Origin: Geobacteraceae bacterium
GTDB lineage: Bacteria > Desulfobacterota > Desulfuromonadia > Geobacterales > Geobacteraceae
NCBI GenBank assembly: GCA_012797715.1
Contig: JAAZOO010000156.1
Location: forward strand, 1 to 13,720
Direction of reading: 5' to 3'
Length of the DNA stretch: 13,720 nucleotides
Part shown: positions 1 to 5,554 of the stretch, piece by piece
How positions within the stretch are numbered: the first letter of the stretch is position 1
How the letters are laid out: the number at the start of each line of letters is the position of its first letter
The notes under the pieces: model-generated
Told to the model about the DNA's origin: nothing
Databases searched by the model: none
The model's input: only the letters and a program-made list of their open reading frames with translations
Made by a program: the position numbers and the translations under genes

Positions 1-172
1 TCGGCAGAATAGAAAAATAACCCGTTCCATGTTGACATCATGCACATCCGTGGTTTTCTTGATTGCAAGAATTGTTCAATAAATACGGCACGGTATGCCT
101 GTTTTCTGGTGGCACGGTTTGAGCATGCAAAATTCCCTGTAGCAGCAGAAACGCCCGCGTGGAGCATGCCAG
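1..172 (+). promoter_or_regulatory. Leader upstream of the PilZ gene
   Basis: This is an AT-richer non-coding stretch before the PilZ gene. A perfect -35 hexamer TTGACA lies at 32-37, but the matching -10 position (about 55-60, TTTCTT) is poor, so the promoter is only a candidate. The octamer GAGCATGC occurs twice (120-127 and 162-169); the second copy contains the GGAG ribosome-binding site at 161-164. The first 12 bases could be the tail of an upstream gene ending in TAG, but that is too short to support. No RNA gene is recognisable. Confidence 0.3.
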
Positions 173-799
173 ATGATGAATCTGACCCAGAGCAAGAGCA
201 AAAAACAGATACCGAAGGGGTCATTGCGGTCTTTTCTCGGCAAGACGGCCGGTGAGCTCACCCGTGTTCTGGGCGAACCCTTCGCTTCGTACAGCTATGG
301 AGACAGCGAGGTCTTCCTCTATGATTCGAAGCCGGTGACGACGGTTGCCCTGCGTAACGGGCTGATTGTGAAATGCAACGATGTTGCTGAATCACGAAGG
401 CAATTGCGTGTGCAGCCCCTGCAGAACATACCGGTGGTATCCCGTGGCGAGGCGTGCAACAGGGGGGTGCTCAAGGACATCTCGATTGGCGGCGCCGCCG
501 TTTCGTTTCCATCTGATGCCGTCTTCGTGATGAGGGAATCCGCCGTGCTTTCTTTTTCGCTCCCCACGGAAGGTTCCGGCCGGTTTCTGGAGATACCGTG
601 CCGCGTCAAGGACATCCGCATCGTGGACGGAGAGTGCGTCACCGTTTTCCTCTTCGATTGCACACGCGCTCCACGGGAAAAGGCGACCATCGCACGCTAC
701 ATATCCATACGGAAAATACAGGATGAACTTGCCATTGATGATTCGTCCCTGTGGGTGACGCGTGATGACACCGGGAGCTTTCCTGTGCGCGTCAACTGA
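173..799 (+). CDS. PilZ domain protein with BamE/SmpA-like N-terminal region
   Basis: Probable cytosolic c-di-GMP-responsive protein of 208 residues. The PilZ signature is complete: R75-R-Q-L-R79 is the RxxxR motif and D102-I-S104-I-G-G107 is the D/NxSxxG motif, followed by beta-strand-rich sequence to about residue 165. Residues 19-68 (LGKTAGELTRVLGEP, then YGDSEVFLYD and LRNGLIVKC) resemble the SmpA/OmlA/BamE repeat, a lipoprotein fold, but there is no signal peptide or lipobox, so that resemblance is structural only. The start at 173 is favoured over ATG 176 because GGAG at 161-164 is 8 nt upstream. The gene stands alone; the nearest downstream gene lies beyond two repeat elements. c-di-GMP binding follows from the family; the process it controls is unknown. 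Confidence 0.85.
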   Translation: MMNLTQSKSKKQIPKGSLRSFLGKTAGELTRVLGEPFASYSYGDSEVFLYDSKPVTTVALRNGLIVKCNDVAESRRQLRVQPLQNIPVVSRGEACNRGVLKDISIGGAAVSFPSDAVFVMRESAVLSFSLPTEGSGRFLEIPCRVKDIRIVDGECVTVFLFDCTRAPREKATIARYISIRKIQDELAIDDSSLWVTRDDTGSFPVRVN

Positions 800-922
800 A
801 GGAAGCTTCGCTCCCTCCCTTTTTCCTTCCCTGCAGGCAGTTTCCGTGCTCTCTCGCCCGTTTCGCATCGGATAGGTATTCACCAGGCGCATCCCCGTTT
901 CCTGGCACCTCACAACAATGAA

Positions 923-1121
923 CCTAGGTTCGGCGTTTGGAGGCATCCTTCGTTCTCTCCGATTGCCGTCTTTGTGCTTCTCTAGGCTCATTTCACTACA
1001 GCCGATACATTCACCCTTCGGGTTCGGACAGTATCGGCTGTGGCCGCTCAATTTCGCTAAGAGCAGCAACGAAATACGACAGAGTCGCTCTCTAAGGATA
1101 CCTCCAACTGCCGTTTTTAGG
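923..1121 (+). mobile_element. MITE-like palindromic element, copy A
   Basis: A 199-bp element with no credible gene. Its ends are inverted repeats: the left end reads CCTAGGTTCGGCGTTTGGAG and the reverse complement of the right end reads CCTAAAAACGGCAGTTGGAG, both continuing into GCATCC/GTATCC. It is flanked by exact 5-bp direct repeats ATGAA (918-922 and 1122-1126). Symmetry extends inward: GCTTCTCT at 976-983 faces AGAGCAGC at 1060-1067, and a perfect 11-bp central stem ACAGCCGATAC (998-1008) / GTATCGGCTGT (1031-1041) encloses a small loop. By eye it differs from copy D at about 15 positions plus one indel. It sits directly against copy B. The short length, terminal inverted repeats, target duplications and absence of a transposase suggest a non-autonomous transposable element. 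Confidence 0.8.
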
Positions 1122-1126
1122 ATGAA

Positions 1127-1321
1127 CCGTGATTCGGCGGTTGGGGCCATCCTCCGTTTGCTCCGGCCCCCTGTTTCTTCTGCTCTGCGCTCATTTCGCC
1201 GCCGAGAGACTCGCCCTGCCGGTCCGTACCGCATGGGTTGTGGCCGCTCCCTTCCGCACAGGGCGGCACCGAAATACGACAGGGTCCCTCCTCTCGGGAT
1301 ACCTGCACCTGCCGGTTTGGG
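1127..1321 (+). mobile_element. MITE-like palindromic element, copy B (divergent)
   Basis: A 195-bp diverged relative of copy A in the same orientation. The left end CCGTGATTCGGCGGTTGGGG pairs with the reverse complement of the right end, CCCAAACCGGCAGGTGCAGG, with several mismatches. The right half keeps the best-conserved block of the family, GTGGCCGCTCCCTTCCGC, from 1240, and then GAAATACGACAG and GGATACC near the right end. Exact ATGAA repeats flank it (1122-1126 and 1322-1326); the left one is shared with copy A. The central 11-bp stem of A and D is not preserved. Greater divergence suggests B is older than A. Confidence 0.7.
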
Positions 1322-1340
1322 ATGAATTCTTCGGGTGAAC

Positions 1341-1470
1341 CCCGCATAGGCCCCCCGTCCGAATTTCCCCGTGCCGCACTTTTCCGTTGACGAAGTCCCA
1401 CGCTCCCGCTACCGTTTCTCGGCAGCGGGAATCGTGTCTTCTGGATACCCGGCGTTCGCAGGCGACCGGG
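1341..1470 (+). repeat. Possible degenerate relic of the palindromic element
   Basis: Between copy B and the RuvC-like gene, GTGCCGCAC followed by TTTTCCG (about 1371) resembles the conserved block of the family, CGGCAGCGGGAAT resembles the equivalent stretch of copy C, and GGATACCCGG (from 1442) resembles the right-end block. Spacing differs from the intact copies by about 15 bases, and no target duplication is visible. A local hairpin CCCGCT/AGCGGG with a 13-nt loop is also present. Homology is plausible but not proven by eye. Confidence 0.35.
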
Positions 1471-1501
1471 CGGCTTCTGACGGATGGCAGGATAGGTGTG
1501 C

Positions 1502-1969
1502 ATGGGTTCTCTATTGGCGGTCGATCTGGGAATACGGACCGGTCTGGCCCTGTATGGCGGGGAGGGGAGGCTCGTTTGGTACCGCTCCCAGAACTACGGG
1601 AGCAGGGACCGGCTGCGCCGTGCGATCAACGGCATCCTGGGGGACATCCCTGATCTGGAAGTGCTCGTGATTGAAGGGGGTGGGGCGCTGGCTGTGCCGT
1701 GGGAGCGGGAGGCCGAGCGTCGAGGGATTGCCGTTCTGAGGACAAGCGCGGAGGAGTGGCGGCTGCGCCTCCTTCTCCCCCGCCAGCAGCGCAGCGGCGC
1801 TCAGGCGAAGCATTCCGCCGGCTCGGCCGCACGCCGGGTCATCCGGTGGTCCGGCGCTCCGTCGCCCACGTCTCTCCGCCACGACGCGGCAGAGGCAATC
1901 CTTGCCGGCCTGTGGGGGGTGATGCGGATGGGATGGCTCGCCGAGCCGCCGCGCCTTGGGGGAAAGTGA
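1502..1969 (+). CDS. RuvC-like (RNase H fold) nuclease
   Basis: A 155-residue protein with the pattern of RuvC/RNase H-fold Holliday-junction nucleases. Strand 1 carries an acidic residue and glycine turn (AVDLGIRTG, D8), a middle strand ends in a glutamate (LVIEGGG, E58), and the C-terminal helix begins RHDAAEAILAGLWG (H127, D128, E131), matching the Asp-Glu-His/Asp layout of RuvC. A basic stretch AKHSAGSAARRVI (about 102-114) precedes it. The ATG at 1502 is preferred over GTG 1496 because AGGA at 1489-1492 is correctly spaced only for the ATG. The usual ruvA and ruvB neighbours are absent, so this is probably a RuvC paralogue rather than canonical RuvC. It lies alone inside a cluster of palindromic elements. 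Structure-specific cleavage is inferred from the fold; the true substrate is unknown. Confidence 0.7.
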   Translation: MGSLLAVDLGIRTGLALYGGEGRLVWYRSQNYGSRDRLRRAINGILGDIPDLEVLVIEGGGALAVPWEREAERRGIAVLRTSAEEWRLRLLLPRQQRSGAQAKHSAGSAARRVIRWSGAPSPTSLRHDAAEAILAGLWGVMRMGWLAEPPRLGGK

Positions 1970-1994
1970 TCCGGCCCCATGCCTGCGAATGGGA

Positions 1995-2140
1995 AAAGGA
2001 GGGTGGAGCCGCTGGAAGGTATCCATTTCGGCCCGGCTCCTCGCTGCCTGCGGGGAAATGATGCGCCCGCAGCCGTTGGAAGCCTTGCCGCCGGACGACA
2101 CGGTCCCGCCAACCCGGGATACCCGCCCGTGTCCGTGCCC
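1995..2140 (+). repeat. Possible degenerate relic of the palindromic element
   Basis: Downstream of the RuvC-like gene, ACGACACGGTCCCGCC (about 2094) followed by CGGGATACCCGC matches the right end of copy B at roughly 25 of 32 positions by eye. Further left, GTGGAGCCGCT and CCATTTCGG resemble the conserved block with an insertion between the two parts. No intact left end or flanking duplication is seen. The rest of 1970-2197 shows nothing recognisable. Confidence 0.35.
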
Positions 2141-2202
2141 TGGTGCTTTCCCCCTTGATTCCCCTCCTGCTTTCCAGCCCACGATTTGCCGGTATACTGT
2201 AA

Positions 2203-2399
2203 CCTGGATTCGGCAGTTGGAGGCGTCCTTCCTTTGTTCCGGCTGCCCCGTTTCTGCTGCTCTCCGCTCCTTTCGCTACAGCAGAGGGACGACGTGTCCG
2301 GGGGATCCCTGCCCTATGGGCTGTGGCCGCTCCCTTTCGCACAGCGGCAGCGGAATAGACCGGGTCGCTCGCAGGGATACCGTTACCCGACGGTTTTGG
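2203..2399 (+). mobile_element. MITE-like palindromic element, copy C
   Basis: A 197-bp family member in the same orientation as A and B. The left end CCTGGATTCGGCAGTTGGAG is close to consensus; the reverse complement of the right end, CCAAAACCGTCGGGTAACGG, is more worn. The conserved block GGCTGTGGCCGCTCCCTTTC begins near 2318. The flanks are TGTAA (2198-2202) and TTCAA (2400-2404), matching at only 3 of 5 positions, so the target duplication is decayed or the boundaries are off. The centre is unlike that of A and D, with a small GGAC/GTCC stem. It lies 100 bp upstream of a histidine kinase gene. Confidence 0.7.
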
Positions 2400-2413
2400 T
2401 TCAAATACCGACT

Positions 2414-2432
2414 CACCGTACAACCGACGGTG
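2414..2432 (+). other. Small perfect hairpin
   Basis: CACCGT (2414-2419) and ACGGTG (2427-2432) form a perfect 6-bp inverted repeat with a 7-nt loop, between element C and the histidine kinase gene. No T-run follows, so it is not a standard terminator. It could be an operator or a leader hairpin. Confidence 0.3.
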
Positions 2433-2498
2433 CTGCACCACCTGCGTTTCGTTTCTCTTTTCCATCAGGCATCCATCTCGTACCGGAGGTGAAAAACA

Positions 2499-3689
2499 AT
2501 GAAGAAGCGACCAGCAGGCAGCGAACCGGCTCTGGACGACCGCGCTGCACGTGAATGCGGGCTTCCCACCCACTTCGCCCCTGCGGAGAGGGATTCCCCT
2601 TCCCGGCTGGCGGAGGACATCAGGGCCCTGACCGGCAATCAGCTGCTGGACGGCTTGATGAACATCGCCAACGGCCTGTTTGCCGTGCTCAACGAGCGTC
2701 GCCAGATTCTGGCCCTCAATGAATCGTTCCTGAAGCTGATGGGGATCGAGGACGCATCGGAAATTCTCGGCCTGCGGCCCGGTGAGTATGTCAAGTGCGT
2801 CCATGCCTGCGAGATGCCCGGTGGTTGCGGAACGTCTCCTTATTGCGCAACCTGCGGAGCGGTGATCTCCATAATGTCGGCCCTTGAGAGCGACCATCCC
2901 CAGGAGAACTTCTGTTCCATTACCGTTGAAAAAGACAACAAGGAAGTGGAACTCCTTTTCCAGGTTCGCTGCTGCCCCATGGGAATCGGAGATTCCAGGT
3001 ATATCCTGTTTTTTCTTCACGACGTAAGCGTCCAGCAACAGCGTGCCAATCTGGACAGCGCCTTTCTTCACGACATCAATAATATCCTCACCGCCATGCT
3101 GGGAAAGAGCGAACTTTTTCAGATCAAGGGTGTATGGGATGAGAAACGCTTCGGCGAGCTTCACAAGCTGATGACACGCCTGGTCCACGAGTTCGCCATG
3201 CACCGGGAGGTTTGCGGCACTCTCTCCCCTGCCTATCAGCCCTTCTATTGCGAGGTTTCGGTCGGCTCGATACTCGACGACCTTGCCGAAACGTTTGCAG
3301 GGCACCCGCTCTGCGCGGACGTGAACCTGGAACTGGCGAAACCGGAGCAATCGTCGACACTGGTGACCGACCCCAGCCTGGTGAACCGCATCCTGGTGAA
3401 CATGGTCACCAACGCTCTTGAGGCGACGGCGCCCGGGGGGACGGTGAAGGTGTTCGTCGAACAGGAGGGGAATGCGGTCAGCTTCTGCGTATGGAACGAA
3501 AAACATATTCCGCCAAAGGATGCTTTGCGCATATTCACGCGCAATTTCACGACGAAAAAGCAGCCGCTGGGCCATGGGGTGGGGACCTATTCCATGAAGC
3601 TGTTCGGGGAAAAGATTCTCGGGGGTATCGTAGACTTCACGACTTCTGCGTCCGAAGGGACAACCTTCAGGCTTACCCTGCTCCAATAG
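2499..3689 (+). CDS. Cytosolic PAS sensor histidine kinase with Cys-rich loop
   Basis: A 396-residue orphan kinase without signal peptide or membrane segment. A PAS-like domain spans about residues 47-178; its loop carries five cysteines in register (C100, C104, C110, C116, C119), with a GCGTS turn at 109-113, suggesting a metal, Fe-S, haem or thiol sensor. A short kinase core follows: phospho-acceptor H191 in HDINNILT, N-box NMVTNALEAT (301-310), and a C-terminal ATP lid GHGVGTYSMKLFGE. The usual D-x-G-x-G box is replaced by VWNEKHIPP (331-339), a variant I have seen in kinases that keep the later GxG-TYSMK segment; activity is therefore likely but unproven. The start is supported by GGAGGTG ending 8 nt before the ATG. 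No response regulator is adjacent, so it probably signals in trans. Confidence 0.85.
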   Translation: MKKRPAGSEPALDDRAARECGLPTHFAPAERDSPSRLAEDIRALTGNQLLDGLMNIANGLFAVLNERRQILALNESFLKLMGIEDASEILGLRPGEYVKCVHACEMPGGCGTSPYCATCGAVISIMSALESDHPQENFCSITVEKDNKEVELLFQVRCCPMGIGDSRYILFFLHDVSVQQQRANLDSAFLHDINNILTAMLGKSELFQIKGVWDEKRFGELHKLMTRLVHEFAMHREVCGTLSPAYQPFYCEVSVGSILDDLAETFAGHPLCADVNLELAKPEQSSTLVTDPSLVNRILVNMVTNALEATAPGGTVKVFVEQEGNAVSFCVWNEKHIPPKDALRIFTRNFTTKKQPLGHGVGTYSMKLFGEKILGGIVDFTTSASEGTTFRLTLLQ

Positions 3690-3704
3690 CAGCGGATTCG
3701 CCGC

Positions 3705-3737
3705 AAAGAAAAAGGGGCGGCCTCCTGCACCGCCCCC
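3705..3737 (-). terminator. Rho-independent terminator of the reductase-tautomerase unit
   Basis: On the minus strand a perfect 7-bp GC stem (GGGGCGG 3714-3720 with CCGCCCC 3730-3736, 9-nt loop) is followed by CCTTTTTCTTT. It lies about 20 bp past the stop of the tautomerase gene and also separates the convergent histidine kinase gene. Read on the plus strand it has only a short T-run, so any bidirectional use would be weak. Confidence 0.8.
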
Positions 3738-3756
3738 GTTTCGCTTCCGTCCGGGA

Positions 3757-3945
3757 CTACTTCATGATCTCCGACAAAAGCCTGCCGCCGATTCCGATGT
3801 TCTCCCGGGGCAGTTCGTTTATGAGGACGGTGAATTTTTCTTCGGGAATCTTCGTCACTTCACTCGCCTTCACGGTCAGCTCCTTCACGAGCTCCGCCTT
3901 TTTCTCCGTTGCCATTGCGCTGATGTCGATGGTTATGACCGGCAT
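3757..3945 (-). CDS. 4-oxalocrotonate tautomerase family protein
   Basis: A 62-residue protein of the 4-OT family, small hexameric enzymes that use the N-terminal proline exposed after Met removal as a general base. The sequence starts MPVITIDIS, giving Pro-1, and carries the conserved tail ENIGIGGRLLSEIMK near the end. The length is typical. GGAGGAG lies just upstream of the ATG on the minus strand. The gene sits 63 bp downstream of the siroheme reductase gene on the same strand and just before a terminator, so the two are probably co-transcribed. The family acts on 2-hydroxymuconate-like dienols in aromatic catabolism, but many members have unknown substrates, and nothing nearby points to aromatic degradation. 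Confidence 0.85.
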   Translation of the reverse strand: MPVITIDISAMATEKKAELVKELTVKASEVTKIPEEKFTVLINELPRENIGIGGRLLSEIMK

Positions 3946-4008
3946 GTTTCTCCTCCCTTTCTCATGATGTGTACTGCTGCGTGCCGAAGTCCGGGAAATG
4001 AGTTCCCA

Positions 4009-4668
4009 TCAGAGTATTTCCTTCCGGAAGGCCTCAATCCCCATCTCCTCGAGAATCTTGCCGATACGGCATTTCTTTTCCGCTGCGGTGAACCAGGAGA
4101 CAATCCGTTCAACCACGGCCAGGGCCTCTTCGTCCGTGGAAAGGTCCTCCACCAGGGTCTGGGCCAGGCGCGGACGCGCCCCGCCGTTCCCCCCCACCAG
4201 AATCTTCCATCCTTTCGGCCCTCCGACGAGGGCCAGGTCCCTGATAAAGCCTTCGCAGCAGTCGTTGGGGCATCCCGAAACGCTCATCTTGAATTTCCAG
4301 GGGACCCGGGTCCGGTGGTAACGACGGTCCATCTCCATGCCGATATCCTTCGTGATCCGCTGCGCCCGCTTGCACCACGAGGCGCCCGGGCACATCTTGA
4401 CGTAACGGACGCACAATCCCACGCCGCCTTCTTCCAGCTCTCCCAGATCGGCGCGGATTGCGTCCAGCTTCTCTTCGGGGATGCCGAAGAGCGCAATGCG
4501 CTGGGCAATGGTGATTTTGATCTCCGGAATACCGTGACGCTCCGCCACGTCCGCAATCCTGCGCAATTCCTCCGCGCTGGTGTACCCGCCCGGCATGTGG
4601 ACCTTGACGGCGAAGGTCTCCCCGTCCCGCTGCACGATGGCCCCTTTTTCAGGGATATTCTGCTTCAT
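4009..4668 (-). CDS. Small siroheme/Fe4S4 sulfite (nitrite) reductase
   Basis: A 219-residue single-chain reductase. The cluster/siroheme motif is complete: C93-x5-C99 (MCPGASWC) and C133-x3-C137 (SGCPNDC). A ferredoxin-like nitrite/sulfite reductase half-domain occupies about residues 15-80, and arginines upstream of the motif are suitable for anion binding. The length and layout fit the low-molecular-mass (~24-27 kDa) assimilatory-type sulfite reductases described from Desulfovibrio vulgaris and some methanogens, rather than two-repeat CysI/NirB enzymes. A longer reading to 4992 is possible, but the Met at 4668 has AGGAGG at ideal spacing and the extension looks non-coding. Sulfite and nitrite specificity cannot be separated from sequence. 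No dedicated electron-donor gene is adjacent. Confidence 0.85.
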   Translation of the reverse strand: MKQNIPEKGAIVQRDGETFAVKVHMPGGYTSAEELRRIADVAERHGIPEIKITIAQRIALFGIPEEKLDAIRADLGELEEGGVGLCVRYVKMCPGASWCKRAQRITKDIGMEMDRRYHRTRVPWKFKMSVSGCPNDCCEGFIRDLALVGGPKGWKILVGGNGGARPRLAQTLVEDLSTDEEALAVVERIVSWFTAAEKKCRIGKILEEMGIEAFRKEIL

Positions 4669-4716
4669 CGGTCTTTCCTCCTCGAAAATTGATTCTGAAA
4701 CACTCCCTCCGAGCCC

Positions 4717-4793
4717 GGTGTGATTTCTGGAAAACACACCCCCCCCTCTGCTGGGAAGAGGGGACTTCCGCCGCTGGTGCGCGGACGCAGTGT
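4717..4793 (-). promoter_or_regulatory. Hairpin-rich leader between divergent genes
   Basis: The spacer upstream of the reductase gene holds two perfect short inverted repeats in a row: GGTGTG (4717-4722) / CACACC (4735-4740) and CCCCTC (4743-4748) / GAGGGG (4758-4763). A third stem, CGGAC/GTCCG with a 5-nt loop, follows around 4781-4797 and on the plus strand runs into TTTT. On the minus strand they would lie in the 5' untranslated region if transcription starts near the TATACT at 4846-4851. No known riboswitch class is recognisable, so function as a leader or operator is inference. Confidence 0.35.
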
Positions 4794-4819
4794 CCGTGCG
4801 GTTTTCATCACCTGCTGCA

Positions 4820-4848
4820 GGGACAAAAGCGCGAACGGCTGCTATAGT
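4820..4848 (+). promoter_or_regulatory. Candidate sigma-70 promoter of the CoA-binding gene
   Basis: GGGACA (4820-4825, 4 of 6 to TTGACA) and TATAGT (4843-4848, 5 of 6 to TATAAT) are separated by 17 bp, about 50 bp upstream of the start codon. The same AT-rich spot reads TATACT on the opposite strand, a possible -10 for the divergent reductase gene, though without a good -35. Confidence 0.4.
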
Positions 4849-4900
4849 ATACCACCATGATGATAGATCTTGGCTGATAACCATTTCCAAGGGGGACGAC

Positions 4901-5311
4901 ATGAACGTGCCGGAACTGATCGACATTTTCTTTGATGCACAGGCATACGGCGTTGTGGGTGCTTCGGCGAACAGGGACAAGTACGGCAACAAGGTGCTCC
5001 GCTGCTACGTGCAGAACGGCTACCGGGCCATTCCGGTCAATCCGAGGGAAAAGGAGATCGAGGGGATTCCCTGCGTCGCGACGGTGGAGGACCTGCCGGA
5101 CGATGTGAAGAGCATCTCGGTAATCACCCCGCCTGCCGTCACCGAACAGGTCGTGGAGGCGGCCGCCCGCAAGGGGATCGAAAACATCTGGATGCAGCCA
5201 GGCGCCCAGAGCCCAAAGGCTATCGAATTGTGCCGTCGGCACAACATCAACGTCATCGCCGACGGCAGCTGCCTCCTGGTGGTTCTTGGGTATCACGAGG
5301 ACGCGCCGTAG
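4901..5311 (+). CDS. CoA-binding domain protein (YccU-like)
   Basis: A 136-residue stand-alone CoA-binding Rossmann protein (CoA_binding_2 family). Typical features are the glycine-rich first strand YGVVGASANRDKYGNKV (16-32), YRAIPVNPRE (41-50), the VDLxxP-like stretch SISVITPPA (71-79), WMQPGAQS (97-104) and the final INVIADGSCLLV strand. The length is normal for the family. The start at 4901 is chosen because AAGGGGG lies 6 nt upstream; the longer reading back to 4790 runs through the promoter region. Members bind CoA thioesters in vitro, but their cellular role is poorly defined. It is divergent from the reductase gene and convergent with the acyl-CoA ligase gene. Confidence 0.85.
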   Translation: MNVPELIDIFFDAQAYGVVGASANRDKYGNKVLRCYVQNGYRAIPVNPREKEIEGIPCVATVEDLPDDVKSISVITPPAVTEQVVEAAARKGIENIWMQPGAQSPKAIELCRRHNINVIADGSCLLVVLGYHEDAP

Positions 5312-5345
5312 CCATCGGTCCTTTGATCCTTGAAACATCACTTCA

Positions 5346-5541
5346 GCCACAAAGGTCACCGAGAGCACAGGGATACGGAACAGAAAAGCGGAAGAGTGTC
5401 CGTGCGGAATTTCCGCATGTGACACTGGTGGTTTCCGGATGGAAACGAAAGAGTCCAATGGTGCCAATGGTGCCGGTCGTGTCGTCAAATGCCGGGGCGA
5501 GAAATGGAAAGAACCTCTGTTCCCTCCGTGTCCTCTGTGGC
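5346..5541. repeat. 196-bp structured inverted-repeat element
   Basis: The gap between the convergent CoA-binding and acyl-CoA ligase genes is almost exactly filled by one element. Its outer arms are 28-bp inverted repeats (5346-5373 and 5514-5541), matching at about 21 of 28 positions, of the type GCCACARAGGNCAC. Inside lie two further hairpins: GTGTC/GACAC enclosing TGCGGAA/TTCCGCA (5396-5425), and GTTTCC-GGAT-GGAAAC (5431-5446). A tandem duplicate AATGGTGCC follows (5457-5474). Similar CCACAAAGGACAC-type intergenic repeats are, as I recall, common in unrelated bacterial genomes. There is no T-run and no sequence link with elements A-D. Short open frames across it look like chance. Confidence 0.6.
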
Positions 5542-5554
5542 AATTACAGCAAGA

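Noticed and set aside
918..1321. CRISPR-like or tandem repeat array
   Set aside because: Only two ~195-bp units sit in tandem, each with terminal inverted repeats and 5-bp flanking duplications; there are no short repeat-spacer units.
918..1325. A 135-residue open frame crossing elements A and B
   Set aside because: It lies wholly within the palindromic repeats, is Arg/Ser/Pro-rich without protein-like pattern, and is not preserved as a frame in copies C and D.
1839..3686. A 615-residue minus-strand open frame
   Set aside because: It is the antisense shadow of the histidine kinase gene plus GC-rich spacer; the plus-strand frame carries PAS and kinase motifs and a good ribosome-binding site.
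4669..4992. 108-residue N-terminal extension of the siroheme reductase
   Set aside because: It runs through hairpins and the presumed promoter, has no domain character, and the internal Met at 4668 has an ideal ribosome-binding site.
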